Assembly (NCBI RefSeq): GCF_905171765.1
Contig: NC_053392.1
Location: forward strand, 409,144,366 to 409,208,365
DNA length: 64,000 nucleotides
Direction: 5' to 3'
DNA from: Bufo bufo
Taxonomy: Eukaryota; Chordata; Amphibia; Anura; Bufonidae
Of this stretch, positions 1 through 11,484 are shown one piece after another (the stretch's first letter is position 1; every line of letters begins with the position of its first letter). The notes under the pieces were generated by a model. The model was given only the letters and a program-made list of their open reading frames with translations, had not been told where the DNA came from and searched no databases. Position numbers and translations under genes: made by a program.

Positions 1-9
1 GGGCCTTAA

Positions 10-332
10 CCACCTCCGGACCGCCTAACGCAGGATCGCGTTCCGGAGGTGGCAGCCCTGCGCAGAGTCACGCATATATGCGTCATCTCGCGATGGGCGA
101 GATTTCCTGTGAACGCGCGCACACAGGCGCGCGCGCTCACAGGAACGGAAGGTAAGAGAGTTGATCTCCAGCCTGCCAGCGGCGATCGTTCGCTGGCAGG
201 CTGGAGATGTGTTTTTTTTAACCCCTAACAGGTATATTAGACGCTGTTTTGATAACAGCGTCTAATATACCTGCTACCTGGTCCTCTGGTGGTCCCATTT
301 GTTTGGATCGACCACCAGAGGACACAGGTAGC
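10..332 (+). other. Ladder of five subterminal hairpins at the 5' end of piggyBac copy 1
   Basis: Five successive dyads are readable. (1) 10-20 with 42-52 (CCACCTCCGGA). (2) 104-112 with 137-145 (TTCCTGTGA), with GC-rich alternating sequence inside. (3) 164-181 with 191-208, 18 bp perfect. (4) 229-248 with 254-273, 20 bp perfect. (5) 273-294 with 310-332, about 22 bp with one bulge. A smaller ATCTCGC/GCGAGAT dyad lies at 85-103. The same ladder occurs at the transposase-side end of the 7.6-kb copy, but three of its stems have unrelated sequence there. Inference: structure, not primary sequence, is retained, possibly for transposase binding or end pairing. Confidence 0.8.
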
Positions 333-414
333 TCAGTAAAGTCCCACCAAGCACCACTACACTACACTACACCCCCCCCCCCGTCACTTATTAACCCCTT
401 ATTAGCCCCTGATC

Positions 415-1590
415 ACCCCTGATCACCCCATATAGACTCCCTGATCACCCCCCTGTCATTGATCACCCCCCTGTCATTGATTACCCCCCTGTAAAGCTCC
501 ATTCAGATGTCCGCATGATTTTTACGGATCCACTGATAGATGGATCGGATCCGCAAAACGCATCCGGACGTCTAAATGAAGCCTTACAGGGGCGTGATCA
601 ATGACTGTGGTTATCACCCCATATAGACTCCCTGATCACCCCCCTGTCATTGATTACACCCCTGTCATTGATCAACCCCCTGTAAAGCTCCATTCAGGCA
701 TCCGCATGATTTTTACGGATCCACTGATGGATAGATCGGATCCGCAAAACGCATCCGGACGTCTGAATGAAGCCTTACAGGGGCGTGATCAATGACTGTG
801 GTGATCACCCCATATAGACTCCCTGATCACCCCCCTGTAAAGCTCCATTCAGATGTCCGCATGATTTTTACGGATGCACTGATAGATGGATCCGATCCGC
901 AAAACGCATCCGGACGTCTGAATGAAGCCTTACAGGGGCATGATCAATGACTGTGGTGATCACCCCATATAGACTCCCTGATCACCCCCCTGTAAAGCTC
1001 CATTCAGATGTCCGCATGATTTTTACGGATGCACTGATAGATGGATCCGATCCGCAAAACGCATCCGGACGTCTGAATGAAGCCTTACAGGGGCATGATC
1101 AATGACTGTGGTGATCACCCCATATAGACTCCCTGATCACCCCCCTGTCATTGATCACCCCCCTGTAAAGCTCCATTCAGATGTCCGCATGATTTTTACG
1201 GATGCACTGATAGATGGATCGGATCCGCAAAACGCATCCGGACGTCTGAATGAAGCCTTACAGGGGAGTGATCAATGACTGTGGTGATCACCCCATATAG
1301 ACTCCCTGATCACCCCCCTGTCATTGATTACCCCCCTGTAAAGCTCCATTCAGATGTCCGCATGATTTTTACGGATGCACTGATAGATGGATCGGATCCG
1401 CAAAACGCATCCGGACGTCTGAATGAAGCCTTACAGGGGCGTGATCAATGACTGTGGTGATCACCCCATATAGACTCCCTGATCAACCCCCCTGTCATTG
1501 ATCAACCCCCCTGTCATTGATCACCCCCCTGTCATTGATCACCCCCCTGTCATTGATCACCCCCCTGTAAGGCTCCATTCAGATATTTTT
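415..1590 (+). repeat. Tandem array of 155-196 bp units, each with an internal dyad
   Basis: The phrase CCCATATAGACTCCCTGATC recurs at about 427, 617, 808, 963, 1118, 1291 and 1463, giving spacings of roughly 155, 173 or 190-196 bp. The differences are multiples of an 18-bp sub-repeat based on CCCCTGTCATTGATCACC, present zero to four times per unit. Each unit also holds an inverted pair: CCCCTGTAAAGCTCCATTCA on one side and the complement of TGAATGAAGCCTTACAGGGG on the other, about 60 bp apart. The array appears to have grown from the GATCACCCC-rich leader also seen near 33890-33960 in the 7.6-kb copy. Short open frames here are repeat read-through. Confidence 0.85.
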
Positions 1591-1594
1591 TTGG

Positions 1595-3450
1595 CCCAAG
1601 TTAGCAGAATTTTTTTTTTTTTTTCTTACAAAGTCTCATATTCCACTAACTTGTGTCAAAAAATAAAATCTCACATGAACTCCCCATACCCCTCACGGAA
1701 TCCAAATGCGTAAAATTTTTTAGACATTTATATTCCAGACTTCTTCTCACGCTTTAGGGCCCCTAGAATGCCAGGGCAGTATAAATACCCCACATGTGAC
1801 CCCATTTCGGAAAGAAGACACCCCCAGGTATTCCGTGAGGGGCATATTGAGTCCATGAAAGATTGAAATTTTTGTCCCAAGTTAGCGGAACGGGAGACTT
1901 TGTGAGAAAAAAATTAAAAATATCAATTTCCACTAACTTGTGCCAAAAAAAAAAAAATTTCTATGAACTCGCCATGCCCCTCATTGAATACCTTGGGGTG
2001 TCTTCTTTCCAAAATGGGGTCACATGTGGGGTATTTATACTGCTCTGGCATTCTAGGGGCCCCAAAGCGTGAGAAGAAGTCTGGTATCCAAATGTCTAAA
2101 AATGCCCTCCTAAAAGGAATTTGGGCACCTTTGCGCATCTAGGCTGCAAAAAAGTGTCACACATCTGGTATCGCCGTACTCAGGAGAAGTTGGGGAATGT
2201 GTTTTGGGGTGTCATTTTACATATACCCATGCTGGGTGAGAAAAATATCTTGGTCAAATGCCAACTTTGTATAAAAAAATGGGAAAAGTTGTCTTTTGCC
2301 AAGATATTTCTCTCACCCAGCATGGGTATATGTAAAATGACACCCCAAAACACATTCCCCAACTTCTCCTGAATACGGCGATACCACATGTGTGACACTT
2401 TTTTGCAGCCTAGGTGGGCAAAGGGGCCCATATTCCAAAGAGCACCTTTAGGATTTCACAGGTCATTTACCTACTTACCACACATTAGGGCCCCTGGAAA
2501 ATGCCAGGGCAGTATAACTACCCCACAAGTGACCCCATTTTTGAAAGAAGACACCCCAAGGTATTCCGTGAGGGGCATGGCGAGTTCCTAGAATTTTTTA
2601 TTTTTTGTCACAAGTTAGTGGAAAATGCTTTTTTTTTTTTTTTTTTTCATACAAAGTCTCATATTCCACTAACTTGTGACAAAAAATAAAAAGTTCCATG
2701 AACTCACTATGCCCATCAGCGAATACCTTGGGGTCTCTTCTTTCCAAAATGGGGTCACTTGTGGGGTAGTTATACTGCCCTGGCATTCTAGGGGCCCAAA
2801 TGTGTGGTAAGGAGTTTGAAATCAAATTCTGTAAAAAATGACCTGTGAAATCCGAAAGGTGCTCTTTTGAATATGGGCCCCTTTGCCCACCTAGGCTGCA
2901 AAAAAGTGTCACACATCTGGTATCTCCGTAATCGGGAGAAGTTGGGGAATGTGTTTTGGGGTGTCATTTTACATATACCCATGCTGGGTGAGAGAAATAT
3001 CTTGGCAAAAGACAACTTTTCCCATTTTTTTATACAAAGTTGGCATTTGACCAAGATATTTATCTCACCCAGCATGGGTATATGTAAAAAGACACCCCAA
3101 AACACATTCCTCAACTTCTCCTGAATACAGAGATACCAGATGTGTGACACTTTTTTGCAGCCTAGGTGGGCAAAGGGGCCCACATTCCAAAGAGCACCTT
3201 TCAGATTTCACAGGTCATTTACCTACTTACCACACATTTGGGCCCCTAGAATGCCAGGGCAGTATAACTACCCCACAAGTGACCCCATTTTGGAAAGAAG
3301 AGACCCCAAGGTATTCGCTAATGGGCATAGTGAGTTCATGGAAGTTTATATTTTTTGTCACAAGTTAGTGGAATATGAGACTTTGTAAGAAAAAAAATAA
3401 ATAAAAGAATCATAATTTTCCGCTAACTTGTGACAAAAAATAAAAAGTTC
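1595..3450. repeat. Alternating inverted-repeat array (about 370-385 bp monomers) in piggyBac copy 1
   Basis: A monomer of about 370-385 bp is repeated in alternating orientation. One edge is the dyad CCACTAACTTGTG around a poly-T or poly-A tract, and the other edge is a dyad around CATTTTTTTATACAAAGTTG. Dyad centres lie near 1640, 1910, 2275, 2645, 3030 and 3395. Recurrent landmarks are GACACCCCAAAACACATTCC, CACCCAGCATGGGTATATG and GCAGCCTAGGTGGGCAAAGG on alternate strands. The same monomers fill 27290-30440. Similar short peptides open on both strands because the DNA is palindromic, so I do not call them genes. Confidence 0.85.
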
Positions 3451-4190
3451 TATGAACTCACTATGCCCATCAGCGAATACCTTAGGGTGTGTACTTTCAG
3501 AAATGGGGTCATTTGTGGGGTGTTTGTACTGTCTGGGCATTGTAGAACCTCAGGAAACATGACAGGTGCTCAGAAAGTCAGAGCTGCTTCAAAAAGCGGA
3601 AATTCACATTTTTGTACCATAGTTTGTAAACGCTATAACTTTTACCCAAACCATTTTTTTTTTACCCAAACATTTTTTTTTTATCAAAGACATGTAGAAC
3701 TATAAATTTAGAGCAAAATTTCTATATGGATGTCGTTTTTTTTGCAAAATTTTACAACTGAAAGTGGAAAATGTCATTTTTTTGCAAAAAAATCGTTAAA
3801 TTTCGATTAATAACAAAAAAAGTAAAAATGTCAGCAGCAATGAAATACCACCAAATGAAAGCTCTATTAGTGAGAAGAAAAGGAGGTAAAATTCATTTGG
3901 GTGGTAAGTTGCATGACCGAGCAATAAACGGTGAAAGTAGTGTAGGTCAGAAGTGTAAAAAGTGGCCTGGTCTTTCAGGGTGTTTAAGCACTGGGGGCTG
4001 AGGTGGTTAAAAAGATTACAACAAATTCCATCCAGGTATAGCTCCTTCCATTCTGAATGCTGTCATGGGATGGGGTATTGCTGTATTCAGGAAAAAATGC
4101 ATAACAGATTGTGGTGTGCATTTTCTCCTGTTACCCCTTGTGAAAATAAAACATTTGGTGCTAAAGCAACATTTTATTGTAAAAAATTTA

Positions 4191-4345
4191 GGGGGTCATT
4201 TATTAAGACTGGCGTTTTAGACGCTAGTTTAATAAGCCCTAATACCTGGTGGGGGATCCGATGGAGTTATGAAGAGGCGCAGGCCTCTACATAACTTTGG
4301 CGGATCTACCACTTTTAAATGTAAGACAGCTTCCTAGCACAATAG
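4191..4345. mobile_element. Fragment of GGGGTCATTTATTAA-type MITE
   Basis: Begins GGGGGTCATTTATTAAGAC at 4191 and continues with GGCGCAGGCCTCTACATAACTTT. Both stretches recur in the fuller copy at 51784-52126 and in fragments at 10250 and 40650. No right terminus is present before the next repeat begins. Inference: a truncated, non-coding DNA-transposon derivative. Confidence 0.55.
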
Positions 4346-4504
4346 GGTAGTACGTTCACAATCGTATTATTAGGGTACACGATGTGCAGTGGAGGATCAC
4401 CTTATTGGGTATAGCCTTGTTCAACAAGATCTTGTCATCGGGTGTGCAGCCGCAGGTCGTGATTCCTTTATGAAGGGATGTCCAGTCCCTCCAAAAAGGT
4501 GTAT

Positions 4505-4740
4505 TGAGAGAAAAACTTGGATTCCTGCTTCGGCGCTTGAAAACCCAGTATAGACAGATCTTGAGTGTAAACAACTTCTTTATTTCGTTAAAATGCACAG
4601 AGAATAAAAACAATGCGTTTCGGGGAGGCGTTGTTTTTATTCTATGAGCATTTTAACGAAATAAAGAAGATTTTTACACTCAAAATCTGTCTACGCTGGG
4701 TTTTGAAGCGCCGAAGCAGGAATCCAAGTTTTTCTCTCAT
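4505..4740. repeat. Inverted repeat, arms about 105-110 bp, centre near 4618
   Basis: The left arm (about 4505-4612, containing TTGGATTCCTGCTTCGGCGC) is the near-complement of the right arm (about 4627-4740, containing GCGCCGAAGCAGGAATCCAA). The centre carries ATGCGTTTCGGGG, which read on the minus strand is CCCCGAAACGCAT, the GAAACGC signature of the hammerhead-like elements elsewhere in this window. Inference: an inverted twin of a short retroelement tail, similar in layout to 34480-35450. Confidence 0.6.
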
Positions 4741-4862
4741 AACCTTACATTTGTCAGTGTTAAACCTCTTCTGCCACTTCTCTGCCCAAGTCTCCAATCT
4801 ATCCAGATCCATCTGTAGCAGTATACTGTCCTCTTCCGTGTTAATTACTTTACACACAGTGT
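4741..4862 (-). pseudogene. CR1-like LINE reverse transcriptase fragment
   Basis: The minus strand translates to a conserved thumb-region phrase (LQMDLDRLETWAEKWQ then RFNTDKCKVM), typical of CR1/Jockey-clade LINE reverse transcriptases. The paralogous stretch lies at about 7260-7340 in the longer copy. Only about 40 codons remain and the frame then runs into unrelated inverted-repeat sequence. A dead fragment. Confidence 0.7.
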
Positions 4863-4869
4863 CAGACTT

Positions 4870-5720
4870 GGGTGCCTAGGGCCCACCAGTGGAAATCATT
4901 CTAGGGGCCCACCCTACAGTAACCAAAAAGTAATGTTACTTGTTCATTTTTTTAGCTCATGCACATGAATATTTGTAGTTTAGCACACAATACAGTGTGC
5001 AAAACAGAACGGTATTGTGCACTGCTCTATATAAAATTGTTTCTCATTAAGCAGCTCATTGTAGCTGATAACCTAATCTGTTAAGGTCCGACAGGGCAGG
5101 AGATTGTTGGGAAGGAAGCGTTCCTTTCCGACAATTGCCTGCTCTTTAACGGAGGAGAACGCTGTATTTACATGTAGTGATCTCCATTGTATGGGGAGCA
5201 GTGATCACTACTGTCATTGTTCTTCCCCATACTGACTAGTTGTTTGCCGGCAGCAGATCGTGATTACACAGCACAATCTACTTCCAGTAAATTATAATTT
5301 TTATGTGGCAAAAACGAATAAAGGCCCAAGAGCTACTAAAGTGAGCAACACGGTAACCTGTGTCACAGTGAATTACACTGTGATAATATGTCTATTTTAA
5401 TTTTTTTACATAATAAAGCATTTTTTTTAAATCGTGTTTACATTTCTGAATATATATATTTTTTTCTGCCAATGATCTTGTGTAGGGGCCCCTTTTTTGC
5501 AGGAAGAGTTGACATATTTATTGTTGCATTTTTTGGGTGCATGTGATTGTTTTATCGTTTAATATTGCACTTTTTTGGGGCAAGTTTTTTTTTATGGAGT
5601 TCACCTGAGGGGATAGGTCATGTCATATTTTTATAGGGCAGGTCGTTACAGACAGATCAATACCTAATATGTCTAGTTTTTTATTTCGGTTAAAGGGGTT
5701 GTCTCATGTCAGACATACTT
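4870..5720. other. No gene recognised
   Basis: AT-rich sequence with short poly-T tracts. At 4870-4920 there is a short CCTAGGGCCCACC-type low-complexity stretch. Around 5090-5160 an imperfect dyad pairs GGCAGGAGATTGTTGGGAAG with TTCCGACAATTGCCTGCTC. I see no coding frame, TIR or retroelement signature. Confidence 0.5.
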
Positions 5721-5734
5721 TACCATAAGAGCTA

Positions 5735-5945
5735 TACATTTTTGGAATAGTCTACCTCAGGACATGGTCACAGCAGGAACAGCTGCTGGTTTTAAAGAAG
5801 GCTTAGATGCTTTCTCAGAACAGAATAATATTAATGCTTATGTAATTTTCTAGAATTCTGGTTTCCCACTCACTTTCCTTTCCCTTCATTAACATCCCTC
5901 AGTTGAACTTGATGGGTCAATTGCACCATTTTGTTTAAAACATTA
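5735..5945 (+). pseudogene. 3' end fragment of a CR1-like LINE
   Basis: The plus strand reads WNSLPQDMVTAGTAAGFKEG near 5745-5805 and then LDAFSEQNN, ending in stops. This resembles the extreme C-terminus of CR1-type reverse transcriptases (compare RLWNSLPEELVVVSSSKEFK in the longer minus-strand copy). It is followed by AGTTGAACTTGATGGGTCAA, a typical 3' untranslated stretch of such elements. Only the tail is present, as expected from 5' truncation. Confidence 0.65.
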
Positions 5946-6520
5946 ACCTCTTAATGCATAATGCCATACATGTATGGGATTAGTGAGCAGGGGATGTATG
6001 GAGAGAGCTCACTAGCTGGGCTTTCTACATAAAGTTGGGGTACTGGTTGTATAATACAACAGACATCCATAGGCAGTGACCAAGATGAGTTAATTTAACC
6101 CATTAGATGCTGCTGTCAGTAGCCTCTATGCCATCTGTGTGGTTATACAGAGGGAGGGGGCTCCCTGTATCCTCCTGGTAAAATCATGGGACCCAACTGG
6201 TTGACATCACAGTCTGAGCCCTTGTGAAGGCTCTTGGTGCTGTTACAGCAAGCTGCCAGATTAATTGTGCCCAATACAGTTTTACAAGCAGTTTGTCAGA
6301 ATCACATAGTCTGCAAAAGTATTCTCTTGCGGCCTATGGGACAAGCGATCAGAACTGGTAAAATATTGAGCTGTATTGCTACAAGATTAAAAAGACATTT
6401 GTCCATCCAGTTTGGCCTGTTATCCTGCAAGTTGATCCAGAGGAAGGCAAAAAATATATACCCTGTGAGATAGAAGCCAATTTTCCCCACTTAAGGGGGA
6501 AAAAATTCCTTCCCGACTCC
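5946..6520. other. No gene recognised
   Basis: Non-coding sequence of mixed composition. The 79-codon frame at 6234-6473 has no recognisable motif. Nothing repeat-like can be delimited by eye. Confidence 0.45.
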
Positions 6521-6522
6521 AA

Positions 6523-8888
6523 TCAGGCAATCAGAATAACTCCCTGGATCAACGACCCCTCTCTAGTAGCTATAGCCTGTAATATTATTACACTCCAGAA
6601 ATACATACAGGACCCCTTTTTGAACTCTTTTGATGAACTCACCACCACCAGCTCCTCAGGCAGAGAGTTCCATAGTCTCACTGCTCTTACCGTAAAGAAT
6701 CCTCTTCTATGTTTGTGTACAAACCTTCTTTCCTCCAGACGCAGAGGATGTCCCCTTGTCACAGTCCTGGGGATAAATAGATGATGGGAGAGATCTCTGT
6801 ACTGACCCCTGATATATTTATACATAGTAATTAGATCTCCCCTCAGTCGTCTTTTTTCTAAAGTGACTAAGCCTAATGTTGATAATCTTTCAGGGTATTG
6901 TAGTTGCCCCATTCCAGTTATTACTTTAGTTGCTTTCCTCTGAACCCTTTCCAGCTCTGCTATGTCTGCCTTTTTCACAGGAGCCCAGGACTGAACACAG
7001 TACTCCATGTGTGGTCTGACTAGTGATTTGTAAAGTGGTAGGACTATGTTCTCATCACATGCATCTATGCCCCTTTTGATGCAACCCATTATCTTATTGG
7101 CCTTGGCAGCAGCTGCTTGATACTGGTTTTTACAGCTTAGTTTTGCTGTTCACTAAAATCCCTAGGTCCATTTCCATGTCCGTGTTACCCAGTGTTTTAC
7201 CATTTAGTATGTACAGGTGACTTGCATTATTCCTTTCCGTGTGCATAACCTTACATTTGACAGTGTTAAACCTCATCTGCCACTTATCTGCCCAAGCCTT
7301 AAATCTATCCAGATCCCTCTATAGCAGTATACTGTCCTCTTCCGTGTCATTTACTTTACACAGTTTAAAAATTTATATTTTACTGTGGAAGCCTTCTACA
7401 AGATCATTAATAAATATATTGAAGTGAATAGGGCCCAATACTGACCCCTGAGGTATCCCACTAGTGACAGTGACCCAATCTAAGTGTGTACTGTTAATAA
7501 CCACCCTCTGTTTTCTATCACTGAGCCAGTTACTTACCCCCACATACAGACATTTTCTCCCAGTCCAAACATTCTCATTTTATATACTAACCTTTTATGT
7601 GGTACAGTGTCAAATGCTTTGGAGAAGTCCAGATATACCACATCCATTGATTCGCCACTGTCAAGTCTAGAACTTACCTCCTCATAGAAACTGATTTAAT
7701 TAGTTTGACATGACCGATCCCTCATGAATCCATGCTGATATGGTGTTATTTGCTTATTTTCATTGAGGTACTCCAAGATAGCATCTCTTAGAAAACCTTC
7801 AAACAGCTTACCCACGACAGATGTTAAACTTACCGGCCTATCATTTCCAGGCTCTGTTTTTGGACCCTTTTTGAATATTGGCACCACATTTGCTATGCGC
7901 CAATCCTGTGGAACACTCCCTGTCAGTATAGAGTCCTTAAATATCAGAAATTAGGGTCTGGCTATAACATTACTTAATTCTCTTAGGATATAAGGTGTGA
8001 GCCATCCGGTCCTGGTGATTTGTCTATTTTAATATTTTTAAGATGCCGCTGTACTTCTTCCTGGGTCAGACAGGACACTTTTAATGGGGAATTAACTTTT
8101 ATATTCTGCATTTTCTTCAGTGAATACAGTGGAGAAAAAAATATTTAATAGCTTTGCTTTCTCCTCATAGCTCTCTGCAACTCCTCCCTTATTACTCTTT
8201 AAAGGGCCGACACCTTCAGATTTATACTTTTTACCATTTATATAATTGAAGAACATTTTAGGGTTAGTTTTGCTCTCTTAGGCAATTAATCTCTTGGTCT
8301 CTAGTTTGGCTGCTTTTATTAGTTTTTTTTTACATATCCTATTTTTTTACAAATAGTTTTTTTCCAGTGCTTCCTCGCAACCCTCCTGTTTTAGTGATTT
8401 AAATGCTTTCTTTTTGTCATTTATTGCTTTTTTTACAGTTCTATTTATCCACATTGTTTTTTTCTTGTTCTTAACCTTTTATTCCTAAAGGTATGTATCT
8501 CTCACAATTAGATTTTAGGATGCTTTTAAAAATATCCCATTTTGTGGCGGTATTTTTATTTTTGAGGACTTTGTCCCAGTTAGTTAGGCCTATGGCCTCT
8601 CTTAGTTGGCTAAATTTAGCTTTTTTGAAGTTTGGTATTTTTGTTCCTCCCTGAAGAAACACTCTTTTGCATGATAATTGGAAGGTTATTACTTTATGGT
8701 CACTATTTCCCAGGTGTTCCCCGACCTGCACATCTGTTGTTCCTTCAGGTCTATTGGTTAATACTAAGTCCAGTATGGCTGTCCTTCTAGTCGGGTCCTG
8801 AACCAGTTGGGAAAGGTAATTGTCTTTGGTTATTGCCAAGAACCTGTTTCCTTTATGAGATATACCAGTTTCAGTTTCTCAGTCTATA
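6523..8888 (-). pseudogene. Degraded CR1-like LINE (endonuclease C-terminus to RT C-terminus)
   Basis: Read right to left, the minus strand gives three blocks in LINE order. First is the end of an AP-type endonuclease (8471-8880: AILDLVLTN then LGNSDHKVI). Next is the RT N-terminus (7696-7887: VPIFKKGPK, NDRPVSLTSVVGKLFE). Last come the RT palm and thumb and the C-terminal domain (7450-6523: [48 protein letters not shown]). Frames are broken by stops and shifts, and the catalytic FADD segment is missing at about 7370, where the text jumps from the INDLVEG helix to the FKLC stretch. The 5' part is lost at the Tc1 insertion at 8891. Known: CR1 copies are usually 5' truncated. It can no longer reverse-transcribe. 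Confidence 0.8.
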
Positions 8889-8890
8889 TA

Positions 8891-10095
8891 CACTCACCTA
8901 AAGAATTATTAGGAACACCATACTAATACGGTGTTGGACCCCCTTTTGCCTTCAGAACTGCCTTAATTCTACGTGGCATTGATTCAACAAGGTGCTGATA
9001 GCATTCTTTAGAAATGTTGGCCCATATTGATAGGATAGCATCTTGCAGTTGATGGAGATTTGAGGGATGCACATCCAGGGCACGAAGCTCCCGTTCCACC
9101 ACATCCCAAAGATGCTCTATTGGTTTGAGATCTGGTCGCTGTGGGGGCCATTTTAGTACAGTGAACTCATTGTCATGTTCAAGAAACCAATTTGAAATGA
9201 TTCGAGCTTTGTGACATGGTGCATTATCCTGCTGGAAGTAGCCATCAGAGGATGGGTACATGGTGGTCATGAAGGGATGGACATGGTCAGAAACAATGCT
9301 CAGGTAGCCCGTGGCATTTAAACTATGCCCAATTGGCACTAAGGGGCCTAAAGTGTGCCCAGAAAACATCCCCCACACCATTACACCACAGTGGTAACAA
9401 GGCATGATGGATGCATGTTCTCATTCTGTTTACGCCAAATTCGGACTCTACCATTTGAATGTCTCAACAGAAATCGAGACTCATCAGACCAGGCAACATT
9501 TTTCCAGTCTTTAACAGTCCAATTTTGGTGAGCTCGTGCAAATTGTAGCCTCTTTTTCCTATTTGTAGTGGAGATGAGTGGTACCCGGTGGGGTCTTCTG
9601 CTGTTGTAGCCCATCCGCCTCAAGGTTGTGTGTGTTGTGGCTTCACAAATGCTTTGCTGCATACCTCGGTTGTAAAGAGTGGTTATTTCAGTCAACGTTG
9701 CTCTTCTATCAGCTTGAATCAGTCGGCCCATTCTCCTCTGACCTCTAGCATCCACAATGCTTTTTTGCCCACAGGAATGCCGCATACTGGATGTTTTTCC
9801 CTTTTCACACCATTCTTTGTAAACCCTAGAAATGGTTGTGCGTGAAAATCCCAGTAACTGAGCAGATTGTGAAATACTCAGACCGGCCCGTCTGGCACCA
9901 GCAACCATGCCACGCTCAAAATTGCTTTAATCACCTTTCTTTCCCATTCTGACGTTCAGTTTGGAGTTCAGGAGATTGTCTTGACCAGGACCACCCCCCT
10001 AAATGCATTGAAGCAACTGCCATGTGATTGGTTGACTAGATAATTGTATTAATGAGAAATAGAACAGGTGTTCCTAATAATTCTTTAGGTGAGTG
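8891..10095 (-). mobile_element. Tc1-type transposon copy A (1.2 kb)
   Basis: Inverted termini CACTCACCTAAAGAATTATT (8891) and AATAATTCTTTAGGTGAGTG (ending 10095) are flanked by TA at 8889-8890 and 10096-10097, the Tc1/mariner target duplication. The transposase lies on the minus strand. The element is inserted at the broken 5' edge of the CR1-like LINE. A shorter sibling with the same termini is at 21183-22233. Confidence 0.9.
8923..9952 (-). pseudogene. Tc1-like DD34E transposase, disrupted
   Basis: Two minus-strand frames make up one transposase. The N-terminal part (9908-9381) carries paired helix-turn-helix DNA-binding domains (LSISQSAQLLGFSRTTISRVYK) and the first catalytic aspartate in WSDESRF. 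The C-terminal part (9405-8923) carries the second aspartate in QQDNAPCHK and the glutamate in LKPIEHLWD. The frames meet at about 9390-9405, implying one frameshift. The likely original start at about 9952 (MGKKGD) is followed by TAA at codon 7, where copy B reads TTA (Leu). Two lesions therefore inactivate it. Role in the family: cut-and-paste excision and integration at TA. Confidence 0.85.
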
Positions 10096-10249
10096 TATGT
10101 TTCCCAGTTTATATTTATAAAGAGTACAAATCTAAATTTGCAGTGTCCAGAGCCCGGCAACATATTAGTCCCCTGAGGAAAAGAAGGCAGCAATTAATGT
10201 ATTGAACTACCAACTTTTCATTGTAAACTCATATTCCAAATCTTTTAAT

Positions 10250-10496
10250 CATGCATGCGTTTATTACAGGTCAGGCCTGCTATTGTCGATATGACCGGTT
10301 GTGGCAATATGATAGCCACATTTACAAAAACTATATATATGATACATTGAATAGAAAAAATAGTCATCACAGGGGATCATATGCAGACAGATATATGCCA
10401 CTTTTTGGTGTATATCCGTTGCAGATTGTGGCGCAAGGGTTATTTGCACCACAATCTGTGACTTTTTCTAAAATGCTGATCTTAAACAAATGACCC
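10250..10496. mobile_element. Fragment of GGGGTCATTTATTAA-type MITE (right end)
   Basis: Ends in AAACAAATGACCCCCTTAAT, the complement of the terminus seen at 51784 and 4191. Inside are GTGGCGCAAGGGTTATTTGC and its near-complement GCAAATAACCCTTGCGCCAC, used in the opposite reading. No matching left terminus is visible. Non-coding. Confidence 0.4.
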
Positions 10497-11484
10497 CCTT
10501 AATGTCTAATAGATCATTTCTGAGTACCATTCCTGGTAGTATAGCAATATTGAGTAATGTTGATAGCTTGATTGTTTCCATCTAACCTTATGGAAAAGTC
10601 AGCTCCTATTTTGCAGGGTAAACAATCAAGAACATACTGTATGTACATTTTAAATTATGTTAAAAAACTGTAATTACTACTTTATCCACTTCTACGCAAA
10701 GTGCAGGAGGGATCTAAAGAGCAGGCAAATAAGCTGGTCCTGCTCCATGCACTTCTGATGTAGGCTGTGTAATACAGCTGGCCCCATGCCGGCTATAACC
10801 GGGATTGAAGATGACTCCAATCCCAATCAATAAACCCCTAAGTCGTAAATAACCACTGAGGCATCTAAGCAGTTAGACAGGGGGAGGGCAGTCCCTCTGT
10901 CTTCCAATCAGTGCCCCATGGCAAAATGTCAGGGTTTCAATCGGTTACAATGACAGCTTAGGGCTATGTGAAGCGTCCCAGGCGCGCTATAGCAAGCAAC
11001 CTGTCAAAATCCTATAGACTGCAATAGCATGCTATTATAGTGTGTGGTACAAGCAATCAGAAGTTTTCATGTTCAAGTCCCCTAAGAGGACAAAAAATTA
11101 CAGTTAAAAATGTTAAAAAAATAAATAAATATGAAAAATATTAAACATTTGAAGCACACCCTTTCTCAAACATAACAGATATTGCTGCATCTGAAAATAT
11201 CCAAATTATTAAAATAAAAATAAAAATTTGTGCGGTGTGAACTCAGTAACAGGTAGCTATGCCAAAGAAAAAGCCCCCATACCTCTGTGTAGATAGAAAA
11301 AAAAAGTTATGGGTGTCAGAAAATGATGATGCTAAGAAAATGTAATATTTGAAAATTCCAAGAGAAATAAACCATAATAAAAACTATACAAATTTGGTAT
11401 CACTGTAATCATACTGATGCACAAAAAATCTTTTTGGGTTAATAGTGAATGCAGTAATATAAAAAAAATTAGCCCAGTCCTCAC
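10497..11484. other. No gene recognised
   Basis: AT-rich non-coding DNA with A-tracts near 11090-11240. A stretch around 10700-10800 (GCAGGAGGGATCTAAAGAGC) resembles diverged MITE sequence, but I cannot delimit an element. No frame with recognisable motifs. Confidence 0.4.

Larger units (their letters stand above)
6..4010 (+). mobile_element. Non-autonomous piggyBac-type transposon, copy 1 (4.0 kb)
   Basis: Seen: the element is bounded by TTAA at 6-9 and 4007-4010. Its left end begins CCACCTCCGGACCGCC and its right end finishes GGGGGCTGAGGTGG, giving a short terminal inverted repeat (CCACCTC/GAGGTGG). The same two ends, in inverse orientation, bound the 7.6-kb element at 26725-34308 that encodes a piggyBac transposase. 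About 460 bp at the right end (3550-4010) is nearly identical to 26725-27195. There is no transposase frame; the interior is two repeat arrays. Known: piggyBac elements duplicate TTAA on insertion. Inference: a deletion derivative that depends on a transposase supplied elsewhere. Confidence 0.85.

Noticed and set aside
1..5. A further element to the left of the first TTAA
   Set aside because: Only five bases precede the TTAA; nothing can be concluded.
1863..3388. Many 60-130 codon frames with near-identical peptides on both strands (MGPFAHLGCKKVS..., MTLFCSLGGQRGP...)
   Set aside because: They arise from the alternating palindromic monomers; the same text on both strands and in many copies shows DNA-level repetition, with no protein family motif.
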